From Owenia fusiformis (taxonomy: Eukaryota > Annelida > Polychaeta > Sabellida > Oweniidae): DNA of 64,000 nt. The notes under the pieces were generated by a model, which saw only the letters and a list, made by a program, of their open reading frames with translations, ran no database searches and was not told the origin of the DNA. Of the stretch, positions 37,129-49,599 are shown piece by piece (within the stretch, counting starts at the first letter, position 1; the number at the start of each line of letters is the position of its first letter). The position numbers and the translations under genes were made by a program. The stretch spans positions 34,610,572 to 34,674,571 of the forward strand of contig CAIIXF020000012.1 in NCBI GenBank assembly GCA_903813345.2, read 5' to 3'.

Positions 37129-38627
37129 CGAGGGGTGATCCAAAAGTCTTGGACGACCCGCTCTAACTTTGCTATTTTCTAATATAATTACATGAAACTT
37201 TCTGATAATTAAGATCAACATCTTAACAACTTTGTGCGAACTCCTATGCAGTGTCTCGGTATAGACACTGCGGCGGGCAGATTATGGAATCCCCAAAATT
37301 TGGGGAAGATAGTCCACCTTTTTGTAACAGATGTACTTGTTTTTCACACAACTTATAAAATATATGTTCTTTTATGTTCACCAATAATTATTTTGTCAAA
37401 ATATTCCAAAATCAATGAAATATAAGAGCAAATCCCCGCGGAAGGAATTCTGAGTAAAAGTTGTGTTGATAAAATTTACCGCACGTGTTGTTTATTAGTT
37501 AATACGCGCAATTCAACCAATGAAATTGTCTAAATTTTACAATCACGCGACCTGAGCATGGGATTAGAACCAATCACGTCAGTTGTTTATTACGATGTTA
37601 CCATGCTTACGGTGAGACACCTGCCCGCCGCAGTGATATATCACTGCACGGGAGTTCGAACTTTGTGTATAAGTTTCAACAGAAAATAATATATTTTGGC
37701 TACTTTTCTAAATATTTTTTGATACCGGGTCCCTACCACCTGGAACGGTATTTAGATAAAGCTAATCATGGCAAATACTTTAGGTGCAGGTACACAACCT
37801 TACACCAGTCATGATATGAGAGAATTTCCGATTTTCAATCTGAGTATCATCTGCCATCATCATCTTCACATATTAAGACCTACTTTTCAACATATTTTCC
37901 ACAAAATTGAACACATTTATCGTATCGCTTTACCAATGAATGAAGACATTTATGAAACCACCATTGCTTATGTGATACAAATGCTGCTGGAGTGCCACTC
38001 TAAACCTCATCAAATGAGTAAAAACATTCTCTTTCAACCCTCCTTTCAAATTGGAGAAAAGGAAGAAAATCACACGGAGCCATATCTAGGCTGTATCGTG
38101 CATATAGTAGCTGCTTAAGGTCAATAATAGTGAAAATATCCTGTAGTATTATTTGTTCCACTTTGATTTCTGTCACGTTCTGTATTTCAGTAGCCATCTT
38201 GCAGCAAAAATGATGCCAGAATGAGGGTTGATTGTCTGATGTCATTTTCTTAGAATTTGACATATATGGCTATTGTCATATGTGACAATATATTTAAAAC
38301 ACAATTAATTGGTTGCATGGAAACAAAGGAAGAAAACTAACATGGTTTAACATTCAAAATTCAAAGAAAGATAGTGGTCAAGACTTGTGAAACAAGTGAA
38401 ATGGCAGCAACATTTAAGGCTGAAAGTTGCCATGTGCGAATACCGTTCCGGGTGGCAGGGTCCCTATATTAAAAACTTGAAAACTACATAGAATGTATCA
38501 TTTCTCCATGAAGTTAATACACAAAGTAGTTAGGTTGTTGGTCTTTATTATTGGAAAGTTTAAAGTAATTTTATCAAAAACCAACACAATTAGAGCAGGG
38601 CGTCCAAGACTTTTGGATCACCCCTCG
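37129..38627. mobile_element. Mariner-type element with two further elements nested inside
   Basis: The ends CGAGGGGTGATCCAAAAGTC and GACTTTTGGATCACCCCTCG are perfect inverses for at least 20 bp and lie between TA dinucleotides (37127-37128; 38628-38629), as expected for mariner. Inside, one inverted-repeat element spans about 37238-37660 (GCGAACTCC...GCAGTG, CACTGCGGCGGGCAG). Another spans about 37727-38468, with ends GGGTCCCTACCACCTGGAAC and GTTCCGGGTGGCAGGGTCCC. The second contains a decayed mariner transposase fragment. Confidence 0.8.
38003..38263 (-). pseudogene. Mariner transposase C-terminal fragment
   Basis: On the minus strand the frame contains YSLDMAPCDFLPFLQFERRV, the well-known region around the last catalytic Asp of mariner transposases (consensus YSPDLAPCDF). 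FYSFDEV follows, and then a W-x-I-C-type remnant in shifted, stop-containing frames. It is truncated and frame-broken, with no catalytic domain upstream. It probably belongs to the nested element at 37727-38468. Confidence 0.75.
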
Positions 38628-39050
38628 TATGTCAGCTTATTGCTTTCTGGAGAACAGTCAAGGTTTAAATTTGGTACAATGAATCGGACACTCATGTAAA
38701 TTGACATGGTTATAACATTGATCTCAATGCAGTAAATTAGTTATTTCTATGAATCACAGCGGGATTGGTTTCATTTTATATGATTGCCAACTCTGGCGGT
38801 TTTTTGTAAATGCTTTTGACCACGGTAAATGCGAAACTGATACAGTATTATTCAATTGTTTTATGTCTTGGTCACATTTGCTCCGATTTTCACTACGGCG
38901 CCCGGCCGATTGAGTATTGTGTTCAGAAATGTATTCAATTTTGAACAAAATACTCGCAGCAAATGTGATCCAGGCATTACACAGCGGTATTTCGAAGATA
39001 CAATTGTTGCTTAACCACGACCTAGCCAATTTTAAAATCATACTCCTTAT

Positions 39051-39472
39051 TTAAGGTCAGGGTGCATGATGGGAAATTTTCTGCATTCCTCAATTGAGTC
39101 ACATGTTATTTTTCAAACAAGAATCACTCCTTCTCTTCATTGTCTTTATCTTCCAGTTTTGCACAAAGAGTGCACTTATGTGCCTAGAAAAGACTTGTGA
39201 GAAGAATGTTTTGATAAAGTGTATAAAAAACAAGAAAATTCAGTGAAAAAATCAGAAAATTTTCAGAATTTTTTTTCACTGAATTTTCTCATTTTTTATA
39301 CATTTTACAAAACAAACCTTCTCACAAGGCTTTTATAGGCACAAAGGTACACTCTTTGTGCAAACTTGGAAGATGTAGACAATGTGGAAAAGGAGTTATT
39401 CATGTTTGAAAAATAACATGTGACTCAATTGAGGAATGCAGAAAATTTCCCAACATGCACCCTGTCCTTAAA
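39051..39472. mobile_element. 422 bp near-perfect fold-back MITE
   Basis: The arms start TTAAGGTCAGGGTGCATGAT and end in the inverse (GCACCCTGTCCTTAA). They remain complementary for about 190 bp each: ACTCAATTGAGGAATGCAG, AACATGTGACTC, AGTGCACTT/GTGCAAACTT and the AATTTTCTCATTTTTTATAC region. Almost the whole element can fold on itself. There is no open frame. Target TTAA or TTTAA is possible. Confidence 0.85.
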
Positions 39473-39639
39473 TCCAACGATAGGAGTTCATGGAAAGTAT
39501 ACATTTTAACTTTTATACATCTTTACAAATACTAGAAATCTACATGTTCGAGTGGATAACGAAGGGTCCCCATATAGCAGCAGTCTCCAGAAAATGCAAA
39601 ATACCTGTATTGATAACTTGACTTTGACTGATTTTTGAA

Positions 39640-40800
39640 TTGAGATGAACTTGTTGAAACCTCGTGAAACGCCAGATACTAGTACCTAGATGTGACCTTA
39701 AAATAACGTTGGCCAATACACATTGACTTTGACCTTAGGTCACCTAATCATGTGTCGTCAAGGGTCATTGTAGCCCTCAAGTTTCAACGCCAAATACTTA
39801 GATATTAATTTTTGATCTTGAAACAAACTTGACCCAGTTACATTGGCCTTGAACTCAGTTCACCTAATCGTTGGTTGCCAAGGGTCACAGCAGCCCAAAG
39901 GACTTTAAATCACCAAATACATAGATATTGATATTTTACATAGGATGACCCTGACTTCAGGTCACCTAATCATGCCTCATCAAGGGTCGAATCTCAGACC
40001 AAGGGTAAAAAAACGCGTAAACCTAGATATTGACATTTTAAAGAGAGAATCGGATCTAGCAAGCAGTCTAACAAAAAAATTGTTTCAATTTTAAAATATT
40101 TCTGGCTTATGTCATTCCTTTTCATGTCTATTATCTAAAAATCCCAAAACTGCACACTTTATTTCAGGAAAACTAAAGAGTTTACAACAATGACTTTTGT
40201 ATATTTCTTCTATAAGAATGGTTACTTATTATTTACAATTTTGCACTTTTAATCTATTATAACTTCATCAATTTCTAACATATCGTAAATGTTTTGTGAG
40301 ATATTGTATTTGAGATGGTAAGGAATAGATAAGTACGTCAAGTGTACATGTTGCTTGTAATTTTGTCACCTCCATATATCTGATTCTGCCTTTAACCTAG
40401 AATGACTTTGACCTCTGACCTTAGTAGAACGCTCACTGGCCCATCAAGTATGAGGGCAAAATGAGATGTCGAGACCTCCTATAAAAGCATGTTTGGTCTG
40501 TCTGTCATTTTGTCTGTCTGTCGGGACATCTCCTTCTACACCATTTAACCTTAGTAAGTTGGTCTCCGAAGGTCAGAGTTAAGTTCATTCAAAGGTAAAC
40601 GATCAATGTCTAGGTATTTTGATGATACTATGGCCCTTGGCGAATTATGATTAGATGAACCGAGGTCAACATTAATGTTTCTTGTACAAGGTCATCCCAA
40701 GGTCAAAGATAAATATTTAGGTATTTTACGTTTCAAGACCTTTGGACAAATTCGATTCAATTCAAGAATCGGTCAAGGTCAAAAAATCAATATACAGGTA
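39640..40800. repeat. Inverted array of about 90 bp TGACCTTGACC units
   Basis: The left part (about 39660-40050) has three to four tandem units containing TAGATATTGATATTTTA, TGACCTTGACTTCAGGTCAC and CTAATCATG...CAAGGGTC. The right part (about 40540-40800) has units in the opposite sense (AGGTATTTTGATGATACTAT, GGCCCTTGGCGAATTATGAT). The AT-rich spacer has no gene. Confidence 0.6.
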
Positions 40801-41743
40801 TTTTGTATTTTTTTGTAACGATGTATTAAAGTTAAAATGTATACAGAGATAAAATAGGTTAGCTCCTATCGTTTCCTTGTGTATACGTTTATGTCTCTGC
40901 ATAATAATGCAGATGCGAGCAGGTAGTTACCAGTCTCACCGGTCAAAATGCCCTAATACGTCACTTCCGCTGAATAGAAAAAAGTAGTTTTCAAAAATGA
41001 ATGTAGTCCCAACACAATTGTGATCATGACGAGTCAGTAAGCTAGTATGTAGGCACAGTTGTCATCTTTTTGCAATGACAACATGCCATTTCTTCTGAAA
41101 ATGCGTTTATTTGGGTTATCTGAAGGAAAATTTCGAGTCAAGTGGCGTATTAATTTTGCCTTCATTTTTGTGAATTTTAATTTCTGTCGGCAGAGAGAGG
41201 GGGTAGTGTCACAATTGACCAATTATTTCAAAAAGGAGATGTTTAGCCCCTATTGAGTTTAGTGTCAAAATGTAGCTTAGACATAGCTTTAGAACCTCAG
41301 ATAGGCCAGTGAGGTCACATAAATCCATAACTCGAGATAAAAAGTCAGGCGTTTGCCCTTTTGCCCATTGACTAATAAGGTGACGTGAATTAGGGCTGTT
41401 TGGCCACCACAAGGTGGCTCGTTCGGGTCAGATAGCATGGCGGGTATGGTAGAAAGTTCCCTTTAACTTTAAGTACATCTGTTTTCGTGGTTCAATTTTC
41501 ATATCACCCTTAAAATGTATCTAATAGCAATGCAAATTAAAATATGTCCAGTGAACGAAAATGCAATACAAGAATAGATATTTCACTTTTTGTGATTTTG
41601 TAACAACGGGGTTATTTTTTGTATATGTAACATGGACATTTTCACATTTTATATTATTACTGTTCATATTAATCAATCCCTATTCATCTCAATATAACAG
41701 GTCCCTAAGTAGGTTGTTTGCAGTTTTACTCTTTTAATACCAT

Positions 41744-42752
41744 TGTAACAACCCTGGGTTGTTACTTTTTATATTTCATGCCCAGTTTAATTATTTCATA
41801 TATCTGTTAATGTTAATTCTATTATTTCACTTTATTGTAAGGTTTAAAGGTCATTTAAACTTTTTATAACTTTTGAATTTGGTGCCAAAAACTTGAGCCT
41901 AGTTTAGATTAGCCAATCAGAGCACGTCTTATAAAAGTGTTTAGGAGGCGCACATGGAGAATTTAGAAGATTGTCTTTTTCATATTGTGCGGATTTTAAT
42001 CGTCTTAAATGTAGGACTTAAGGTCCTAAGATAGGATAGGATATGATTCTGTTAACAGTAAATGGCCTAGGATAAGATAAATCAAGTTAAATAGGGTAAG
42101 GAAGTTAGTATTGAACAGAGGTAGACGGCTAAGTCAAGTGACCTAATTTCGCAAACTTTGAGATTCTACATCATTTCTTTTAGTTGCTATCGTTGATTCC
42201 AATCAGATATATGTTCAGAAATATGTCTCATTTTGTTCTGTGAATATTACCAGCTTAGGGTAGCATACTAATTCTGCAAGGTTTTAGTTTAAGATAGATA
42301 TTCATAGCCATGTGTGTACTTTTATCAGTATGAATATTTGCCAAAAGGTGGCACTAGTGTTGTGGAGCATCTACATGTAGTAGTTGTATGCATTACAGTA
42401 TATAAGGTCAGATTGGTAATAAGATTGAAAACTGTTTTGTTAGGTATTTACAGTATCTTGTTTGATATACCATCTGAAAGACCTTAGTTTCATTGTAAAA
42501 ACTCATTGTACATATTCTTCATACTTATAGTTGATTACGCAATATATATATTTTAATTCAAATCATATTTTCTGTTATTATTGAGATCAGTGAGACAGTT
42601 AGTTGTCAGTAGAGAAGATTAAAATTCATAACAACCAACACACTCCCTAGTCAAGGCCACATAAACGCTACCACAGAAATTTCAAGTATATTTGTAACAT
42701 CTCTTATTTTATGTAACGTCAGGCTAGGCGAGTGTGACCCCCGGTTGTTACA
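41744..42752. mobile_element. Solo LTR (1009 bp)
   Basis: The element begins TGTAACAACC and ends GGTTGTTACA, the TG...CA form of an LTR with a 10-bp perfect inverted end, and is bounded by CCAT on both sides (41740-41743; 42753-42756). A CCAAT box and a TATAAAA box lie 170-190 bp in on the plus strand. No internal retroelement genes or second LTR are nearby, so it looks like the product of LTR-LTR recombination. The 4-bp duplication suits a Ty3/gypsy-type element. An alternative is a DNA element with short ends, but the TG/CA ends plus core promoter favour an LTR. Confidence 0.7.
41913..41936 (+). promoter_or_regulatory. CCAAT and TATA boxes of the solo LTR
   Basis: AGCCAATCAG at 41911-41920 is followed by TATAAAA at 41930-41936, close to the usual order of an LTR U3 promoter. 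Transcription would start about 25-30 bp downstream, near 41960. Confidence 0.6.
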
Positions 42753-42975
42753 CCATGTTCACTTTTCACCTTTTATTGAAACCAGTTATTCAACTATGCA
42801 AACTGTGTCAGTTTTATATATATCTATTGTTCCCTTATATGGTCTTTCTCACTCACATGTAGCTGAGTTTGCATTGGGTGTTGGCTTGTCAGTAGTTGTT
42901 GTAAGAGTTCATGTTGTACATTACAGAGCATTGTATTTTGAACATTGAAGTTTGAAATATACTATTTTATATATA

Positions 42976-44070
42976 CAGGGTGGTCCAAAAAAATTGGAAC
43001 ATTTGTTAATTGAACGCAAAACCTTTATTTTTCTTCTAAAATGTACCAAACTTTTACTGAGCATAGTTCAGTCACTTACCTATCTGATGTAAAGTTTATA
43101 GGGGAAAACCACAAAGTTAATGCATTAAACTAGTCGATATTTGATACGACCCCTCTTCTCCTGACTTACAAGTTAAAGCATGGGGCTCAGATTTGTAAAT
43201 ATTCAATTAGTTTGCTGCTCGTTTGTTTTGTTCAAGCCATCTTAATTAAAAATTTCAGCTTGATGAAACTTCCTATTTGTTTGCCTTGGAAGATCAAATC
43301 TAGTAACATATTCAACATTTCTTTACCCAAATTCATGAGTATCAAGCATATTTTGATGGCTATTGTTGGGTGTAGTACCGATTGAATATTCTCCAGAAAG
43401 AGGCCAGGGCAGTCTGATTTGACTGGTAAATAAAGCCCCCTCCCCTTTATTGTTCTGATATGAATAATATTCATTGGAAATATCAATATGTCTATCAATA
43501 TCATAGAGAGAACACAAATGTATTGTATATAAAATATACCATAGTATATGTGCTTAGCGTTGGTTTTTAATGTGAATAACTGGTCAGTTTTGCCTTTACT
43601 GTGATAAGTGGGAACAATTCTTTCGTCACTTGAGTAGCTGTGAGGGTTATGCGATCGCTCACCTCTGACATGTTCCTTCTTCCCCACTCTTAAATGAAAA
43701 TGATCATTTTGGGTATTGTTTAAGTTTAAGTTAACACAATATTTTTCTGGCAAACCCCAGATGTAAATACCCTTTGTCAACTGAATTGGATTTTATAAAA
43801 TATTTATAGCAATTAACATGTGCATTTAAGCTTTGAAATTAATAATACTTGAAAAAGTAGCCGGAATTGACAAGTGTATATTTAAGAAAAGGGGGTCCTA
43901 TCAAACATTGACTAGTTTAATGCATTAACTTTGTGATTTTCACCTTTAAACTTTACATCAGATAAATAAGTGACTGGACTATGCTCAGTAAAAGTTTGGT
44001 ACATTTTAGAAGAAAAATAAAGATTTTGCGTTCAATTAACATATGTTCCAATTTTTTTTGGACCACCCTG
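42976..44070. mobile_element. 1.1 kb TA-flanked transposon with about 190 bp inverted ends
   Basis: The ends CAGGGTGGTCCAAAAAAATT and AATTTTTTTTGGACCACCCTG lie between TA dinucleotides (42974-42975; 44071-44072). The arms stay complementary for about 190 bp (ACTGAGCATAGTTCAGTCAC, CACAAAGTTAATGCATTAAA, ACTAGT). The middle carries a 182-codon minus-strand frame (43232-43780). It resembles no transposase that I know, and is not kept open in the sister copy at 22511-25664. I treat it as non-autonomous, Tc1/mariner-like by target and ends. Confidence 0.8.
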
Positions 44071-44263
44071 TACTTAAGTATTTAATTTGAAGTTCGAGTT
44101 ATTTTATTGCCACCCACGGGCCTTCCACACGCCCATTTACATATAACGCATTGAAACAACTTTAAAAAGTGAGCAATGTCAGTGTTGTGATAATAGAGAG
44201 ATTTTGCACATACATAAAGTACAACTTATAAGGTATACTTATACTTATAAATAAACGGCGGTA

Positions 44264-44484
44264 CAAGGTGTTTCATAATGTGGGATTTTCGTCAGGAAAG
44301 ATCTTATCGGACTGTAATAAATAAAGGTCAAAGGGATGCCATTTGTACTTTCTTGAATTGTAGCATGTTTAGTTGATCCAAATGTGTTTGTCTAGAATAA
44401 AACAGGCTCATATATAGAACATATGTTATAGACCCATCTCTTCTCAAATTGACTTTTTGGAGATGCTCGTTATAAAACACCCTG
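44264..44484. mobile_element. 221 bp TA-flanked MITE
   Basis: CAAGGTGTTTCATAATG at the left and TTATAAAACACCCTG at the right are inverted and sit between TA dinucleotides (44262-44263; 44485-44486). Confidence 0.6.
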
Positions 44485-45144
44485 TATGTCATTTGTTGAG
44501 CTACTGAATGGGTCGTTTCCAGGAATTGCTAGAACCTACTGGTTTGATTGGTGTTTCAAATCGATGGTTAAAGTATTGGATACTGTTCCTACTCAGCCAA
44601 TTAATTTTAAAAAATATTTGCGGTCAATTGTTCCACGCACATGTAGGTAAAGCTTTATACGGATATCCAACAGTATACGTTTATCATCTACGTATTTATA
44701 CCGTTTTGTAAGTTCATTGAACTTATACTGAGCATGAAAACTTTGAAATAATCAACTTGTTTATGTAATGACTCACTTTAAAGGATCGTGTTTATAATAC
44801 GCTACAACTACTAGAACACGGAAGCAAGCATTTAATTATAATGTGCATAATCTACACGTTCAGATGACAGTGCATTCACAGTCTCTAGTTGATGGAGCTT
44901 TTCTATATCGGGAATAGTTATGTTCCATTAAGTACAATTTGAAATTGATTTTAGTAAATATAATAGTTCAACATAACCCTTTAAAGTATACGTATACGTA
45001 TAATTTGTACTTTCACTTATGTGCGAAATATCTCTAATAACGCCCCTCATACCTATTTATTACAGGTCGTGTAGACCATTGTTGCCTGATTTATAGCAAA
45101 AACATTGACTTTTGCACGTTGATGATGATGCGCCTTTATAATAG

Positions 45145-45971
45145 AATAGTTGTCATTTAGAGAGTTTCAAATATCTTTAACACGTATCCCTATGGAAGGG
45201 GGTTCATCGATGTGTAGGGGGTGCAAAACGGGTATTCCCCATTTTTCATCTACTGCGTCATTCAGGGAATTCCCACCTAGAAAACAGGGTAATCCCCTTT
45301 TATTAAACCAGTCCTATAGGACTCGAATTCCACACCCCTGCAAACGTAAGGTCGACGTCCGGATTGACATCGAGGTTGACTTTTCCAGAAGCCAGACATT
45401 ATCCAATGTTCCAGGACTATAACGTTGGTAGGTCGTAGTATGATAACAAGCCATACAATTGTCATTTCTTTACAAATAGCAGGATGATTTTAGATTGATT
45501 TAGGAGAGCCATCGGATATATCGATTGAAATACGTTGAAGTGTAAGTATTTATTACTCAAAATTGTTCAATAAATTAAACGTTAACATATTTAACTAGGG
45601 GTCAATTCGGTATAATCCTAAACTATCGTAGTATACAGAAAGAGTCCATTTCGTTTCGCTCAAGGGTATTCCCCGTTTTCATCAACTACGTCATCGATGG
45701 AATTTCCGAACGTTTTCGTGCCGTCAGAGTTGATACCAACGTTTTTCGAACGTTTAGACGATTTCAGAACGTTTCAACGTTGCCTCATCGATGAGATTTC
45801 CCTCACCATCTGGTTAGAACTGATTTAAATCGTGATGACAGTATAATAAAAATGTTCTTTAAATTAAACTTACCAGGTCGTGCTATATCTAACATGATCC
45901 TTAAATACTGTTCATTTCAAGAGTCCATTTTGTTGTTATACACATTCACAACTAATTCATAGTTCAACGTG
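45145..45971. repeat. Left terminal inverted repeat of the Polinton-like element
   Basis: Position i pairs with position 95576 minus i in the right repeat. It contains paired short palindromes such as CATCGATG and AACGTT-rich text (45690-45800). The 90- and 62-codon frames here have identical partners in the right copy, which reflects repeat identity, not coding. Confidence 0.9.
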
Positions 45972-46504
45972 TCTTGTACCGCTATACGATACAATACAAT
46001 ACAATCTAATAGAAACCAGATGTTGACAAGTTGGCTGTGGTTAAGTTCTGGGGCAGACGAGATAAATCAGTGTAATTATATTTGGGATTATATTACAAGT
46101 CAGCTGTATTATTAAAGATATCTGGCTTTGTTTTATTTAGCATGTGAAGCAGGAAACTTTAAAGGTCGCTATATCACTTAATCATGGGTTCACATTTGTT
46201 TAGTGAACTTGTTCAAGAAATTTAAGATAGTATGCACAATATGAGGTCTATGGAAAATGTATTCAATAAATATAAGCCTTTTGCCTGTTTCAGAAAAGGT
46301 AAACTGTCTTGGCGTTAAGGTGCATGTAGTACTAGTCTCACTATATTTTTCAAGTTTCCATGCACAAACAACTAATTTCATATATTGCATATGGATGTAT
46401 TTATTACAACTTTTAAAATCAATAAACATGTACATCTATGTACTAAAGTCTGTTTTTCGGCCTTTCTTTCACAGAATAAATCATTTGCCAATGACAAATC
46501 ATAT

Positions 46505-46906
46505 TCACAATAAATGTTTCACAGTGTGACAAGAATATTTTAGCCAATCCAAATCGACGTGATACAATTTTGTTTCAGAATGTGGTCCATAACCTTTCAA
46601 CAACACTGGTATACTATGAGTGTCACGGTTGTGTTGAGAAAGATAAATCCTCCATATTTTCCATCCAGGATCGACATTGTAGCTACCATCCGCCATTTTG
46701 AATTGTGTGATCACCTGAGACCATTCCTGGCTAGATAGATGTATAACTATCGGACCTTCCTCTTCTGTATCTCTCAGTATGTCATTTATACTTGAATTGA
46801 TGTGTGTTAAACTAGACTGTGCAAGAGGTTCTCGCCCCTCAATCACTTTTCTGCGGTGTAGCAGTGACAGATGTATAAATATTCGGAAAATATATACATG
46901 CTCCAA
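46505..46906 (-). CDS. Unassigned frame downstream of the ATPase remnant
   Basis: An open minus-strand stretch of 133 codons. The first true ATG is at 46696, giving 63 codons; the longer reading starts only at TTG. Composition is protein-like (HLSSQEWSQVITQFKMADGS, PGWKIWRIYLSQHNRDTHSI). It overlaps the tail of the ATPase remnant in another frame. I recognise no family. It could be a small structural or accessory gene of the element, or part of a larger broken gene. Confidence 0.3.
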   Translation of the reverse strand: MEHVYIFRIFIHLSLLHRRKVIEGREPLAQSSLTHINSSINDILRDTEEEGPIVIHLSSQEWSQVITQFKMADGSYNVDPGWKIWRIYLSQHNRDTHSIPVLLKGYGPHSETKLYHVDLDWLKYSCHTVKHLL

Positions 46907-47814
46907 ACACGTCGGCGATCAACTGTTTACTTGAATGAGTATCTGGCTTACAATCTACCAGCACATATTGATATGGCTTTGCTGTAACCTTATTATACAC
47001 CTCCATAAATCTGTCCTTATTTTCTCAAATATTCTGTCTGCCAGCATACCAATTTGTCTCCTGTCTGAGGGACATTTCCAAAGGACCACATACTGAGCAT
47101 TTCTGGATATTTCCGTGTTGCACTTTCCCTTAGGAAAAGCATTTTGAAGCAGGAGGATAACACTGGTATTTCTATGTCTTCCTTGAGTAAATAGCTTAGA
47201 TACAATGGTGGAATCCTCGCTAGATCCATCAAGTCATCTAAAACGATGATATTGTTGTATGATCCATCCAAATTTGACAGATTATCCTCGTAATCAGGTA
47301 GTCCTTCGATGAAATGTATATCTCCTTTAAGGCTTCTTTTCATACCCTTGTAAACGTCTTGATATTGACCATAATACCACATGATTCGTCTCCTTTTGTG
47401 ATTGTCGTAGTTGATATGATCCATCTCCAGTAATTGCCTTACAAAATATGTTTTGCCACTCTGAGTTGGTGCTATGACTAACATGGAGAACTTGTGACGA
47501 AACCTAAACTCTGGATAAGGTTCAGTAGTCATAACATTGGGCAAGTAAGACTTTAACGAAATGTTATTCGTTTGTTTGACAGCTGAAGTTTTTCTTTGTT
47601 TGGGTTTATGACTAACGGTATGTTGAAACATTTGTTCAGTATATGAGAGGCGACATTCTCCAAACTCCGTGAGCCAACTGCTACATTTAGCTTTCTTTAA
47701 CCAGAGTTGCCGTTCAGCACTGTTAAGTTTATGTACTTGACTGAGATGTGTGTTAATCGTTTTTAAATTCCTTTTTCCGCAAATGGGACAGGATTTACGA
47801 TTCATATACGGCAT
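46839..47814 (-). pseudogene. FtsK/A32-like packaging ATPase remnant with N-terminal zinc finger, two frameshifts
   Basis: In Polintons and related viruses this family pumps DNA into the capsid. The first true ATG is at 47814 (the open frame reaches 47832 only through TTG). A C2H2-type finger comes first (CPICG...H...H, within about 30 residues). Walker A (APTQSGKT) lies about 115 residues in, and Walker B (NIIVLDD) about 75 residues later. The frame then shifts near 47213-47222. From there conserved ATPase text, including the sensor-like RNAQYVVLWK, continues in a second frame, and near 47025 it moves to a third. That frame carries a YVLVDCKPDT tail and stops at 46839-46841. Total length is typical for the family. 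The open frame ending at 47017 is therefore truncated and wrong after Walker B. The breaks could also be assembly errors. Confidence 0.8.
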
Positions 47815-47999
47815 GATATGTTGCGTGATCAAATGAGCTTTTTATAGTGATGGAAATGAAAGTGTCACTGTATTTTATAGCTTCTTCTAAACAAGTGGGT
47901 TCTGAAAATGTCCTCAAGAGGCCATCACGTTAGTTCTATATGGATTCTATTGTGGTTCTATTCGAATTCGCCAGTTGTTCTGTATGACTTTTGTATGGA

Positions 48000-48310
48000 T
48001 TCTCCTGGGGTTCTCTATGGATTCTCCTGGGGTTCTCTATAGATTCTCATGGGGTTCTCTATGGGTTCTCTATGGATTCTCCTGGGATTTTGAATGGATT
48101 CTCCTGGGATTCTGAATGGATTCTCCTGGGATTCTGAATGGATTCTCCTGGGATTCTGAATGGATTCTGAATGGATTCTCCTGGAATTCTGAATGGATTC
48201 TCATAGGGTTCTGTATGGGTTCTCCTGGGGTTCTGAACGGATTTTCCTTGGGTTCTCTCAGGGTTCTGAACGGATTCTCCTGGGGTTCTGTATGGGTTCT
48301 CAAAGTACTC
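48000..48310. repeat. 22-bp minisatellite in the Polinton-like element
   Basis: Tandem copies of GGATTCTCCTGGGATTCTGA plus AT, with variants (GGGGTTCT). The 22-bp unit has no stops in several frames on both strands, so the 97-, 77-, 67- and 178-codon frames over it come from the repeat. It lies between the ATPase remnant and the Asp-rich gene. Confidence 0.85.
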
Positions 48311-48362
48311 TGTATATGAAAGAGGAAGAAGTGGAAATGTCGTGTATATCATTGATTATTGT

Positions 48363-48806
<444 letters not shown>

Positions 48807-48845
48807 GATGTGACTCGATTGAAGAACAAGAGGTAATATGGTTGG

Positions 48846-49599
48846 TATTTTTTCTTAATGACATTATATACTCGGGGATAAATATTAGGTCACATTTGAG
48901 GTCACATACAGTTTAAATCAGATTATCAAATTTGTAACATGAATGATGTGGTGACCTTGAGGTTTTACCGCTTTACATTATGTTTGATCATATATATTAT
49001 ATTCTTTATTATTTTCACAGTTAAATTCAGAATGATATAATGTTTCTCAAATATTAGGTCTATCTAAATAAAATAAAATTCATTTAATTTATTTAATATG
49101 ATGGTATTTAAAAGAAGGTTTATGTATCACAAGTGCAATGATACGGGTATACAAAGTCATTTCAAGAGCGTGTAAATACTGGACTAGTAAGCCACACTTC
49201 ACTTTGTTTATAAACCACTAAAACAAAACAACACAGCGTTCTTAACATAAACAATACTGCTTACCAATTATAAGATTAACTCGCTTGTCCTCTAAGCATC
49301 ATAAGCATCATCGTGTTACAGGTCAAAGTTTGGTAAGGCTAGACTGAATTACATGACAGTTGATAACTATATATGAGCTTCTGTAGAACATTAAGTCAAA
49401 CGATATTGAGGGCGTATTTTTGTACATGCTTTTTTTTGACCGCAGGCAAGATTTTAATCCTAAAAATTAGCTAGATCATGGTTATACCACAATAGAATGG
49501 CGCTAAATACCGCTGTGTAAAACAATACTATTGAATAATAAACAACTGTTACAATTTCACTTGCACCTCGGTTAAACAAAAATACAGTGTAAACCTCTC
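48846..49599. other. Non-coding spacer inside the Polinton-like element
   Basis: Between the Asp-rich gene and the right terminal repeat. AT-rich, with no supportable frame or repeat. Confidence 0.4.

Noticed and set aside
43232-43780. 182-codon frame in the TA-flanked element
   Set aside because: No transposase motif, hydrophobic low-complexity composition, not conserved as a frame in the copy at 22.5-25.7 kb.
45150-45465. Identical 90- and 62-codon frames at both ends of the 5.3 kb element
   Set aside because: They lie wholly in the terminal inverted repeat and need TTG starts in part; identity reflects the repeat, not selection.
48059-48352. Repetitive Pro/Glu/Asn frame (97 codons)
   Set aside because: Product of a 22-bp minisatellite that lacks stops in several frames; the unit length is not a multiple of three.
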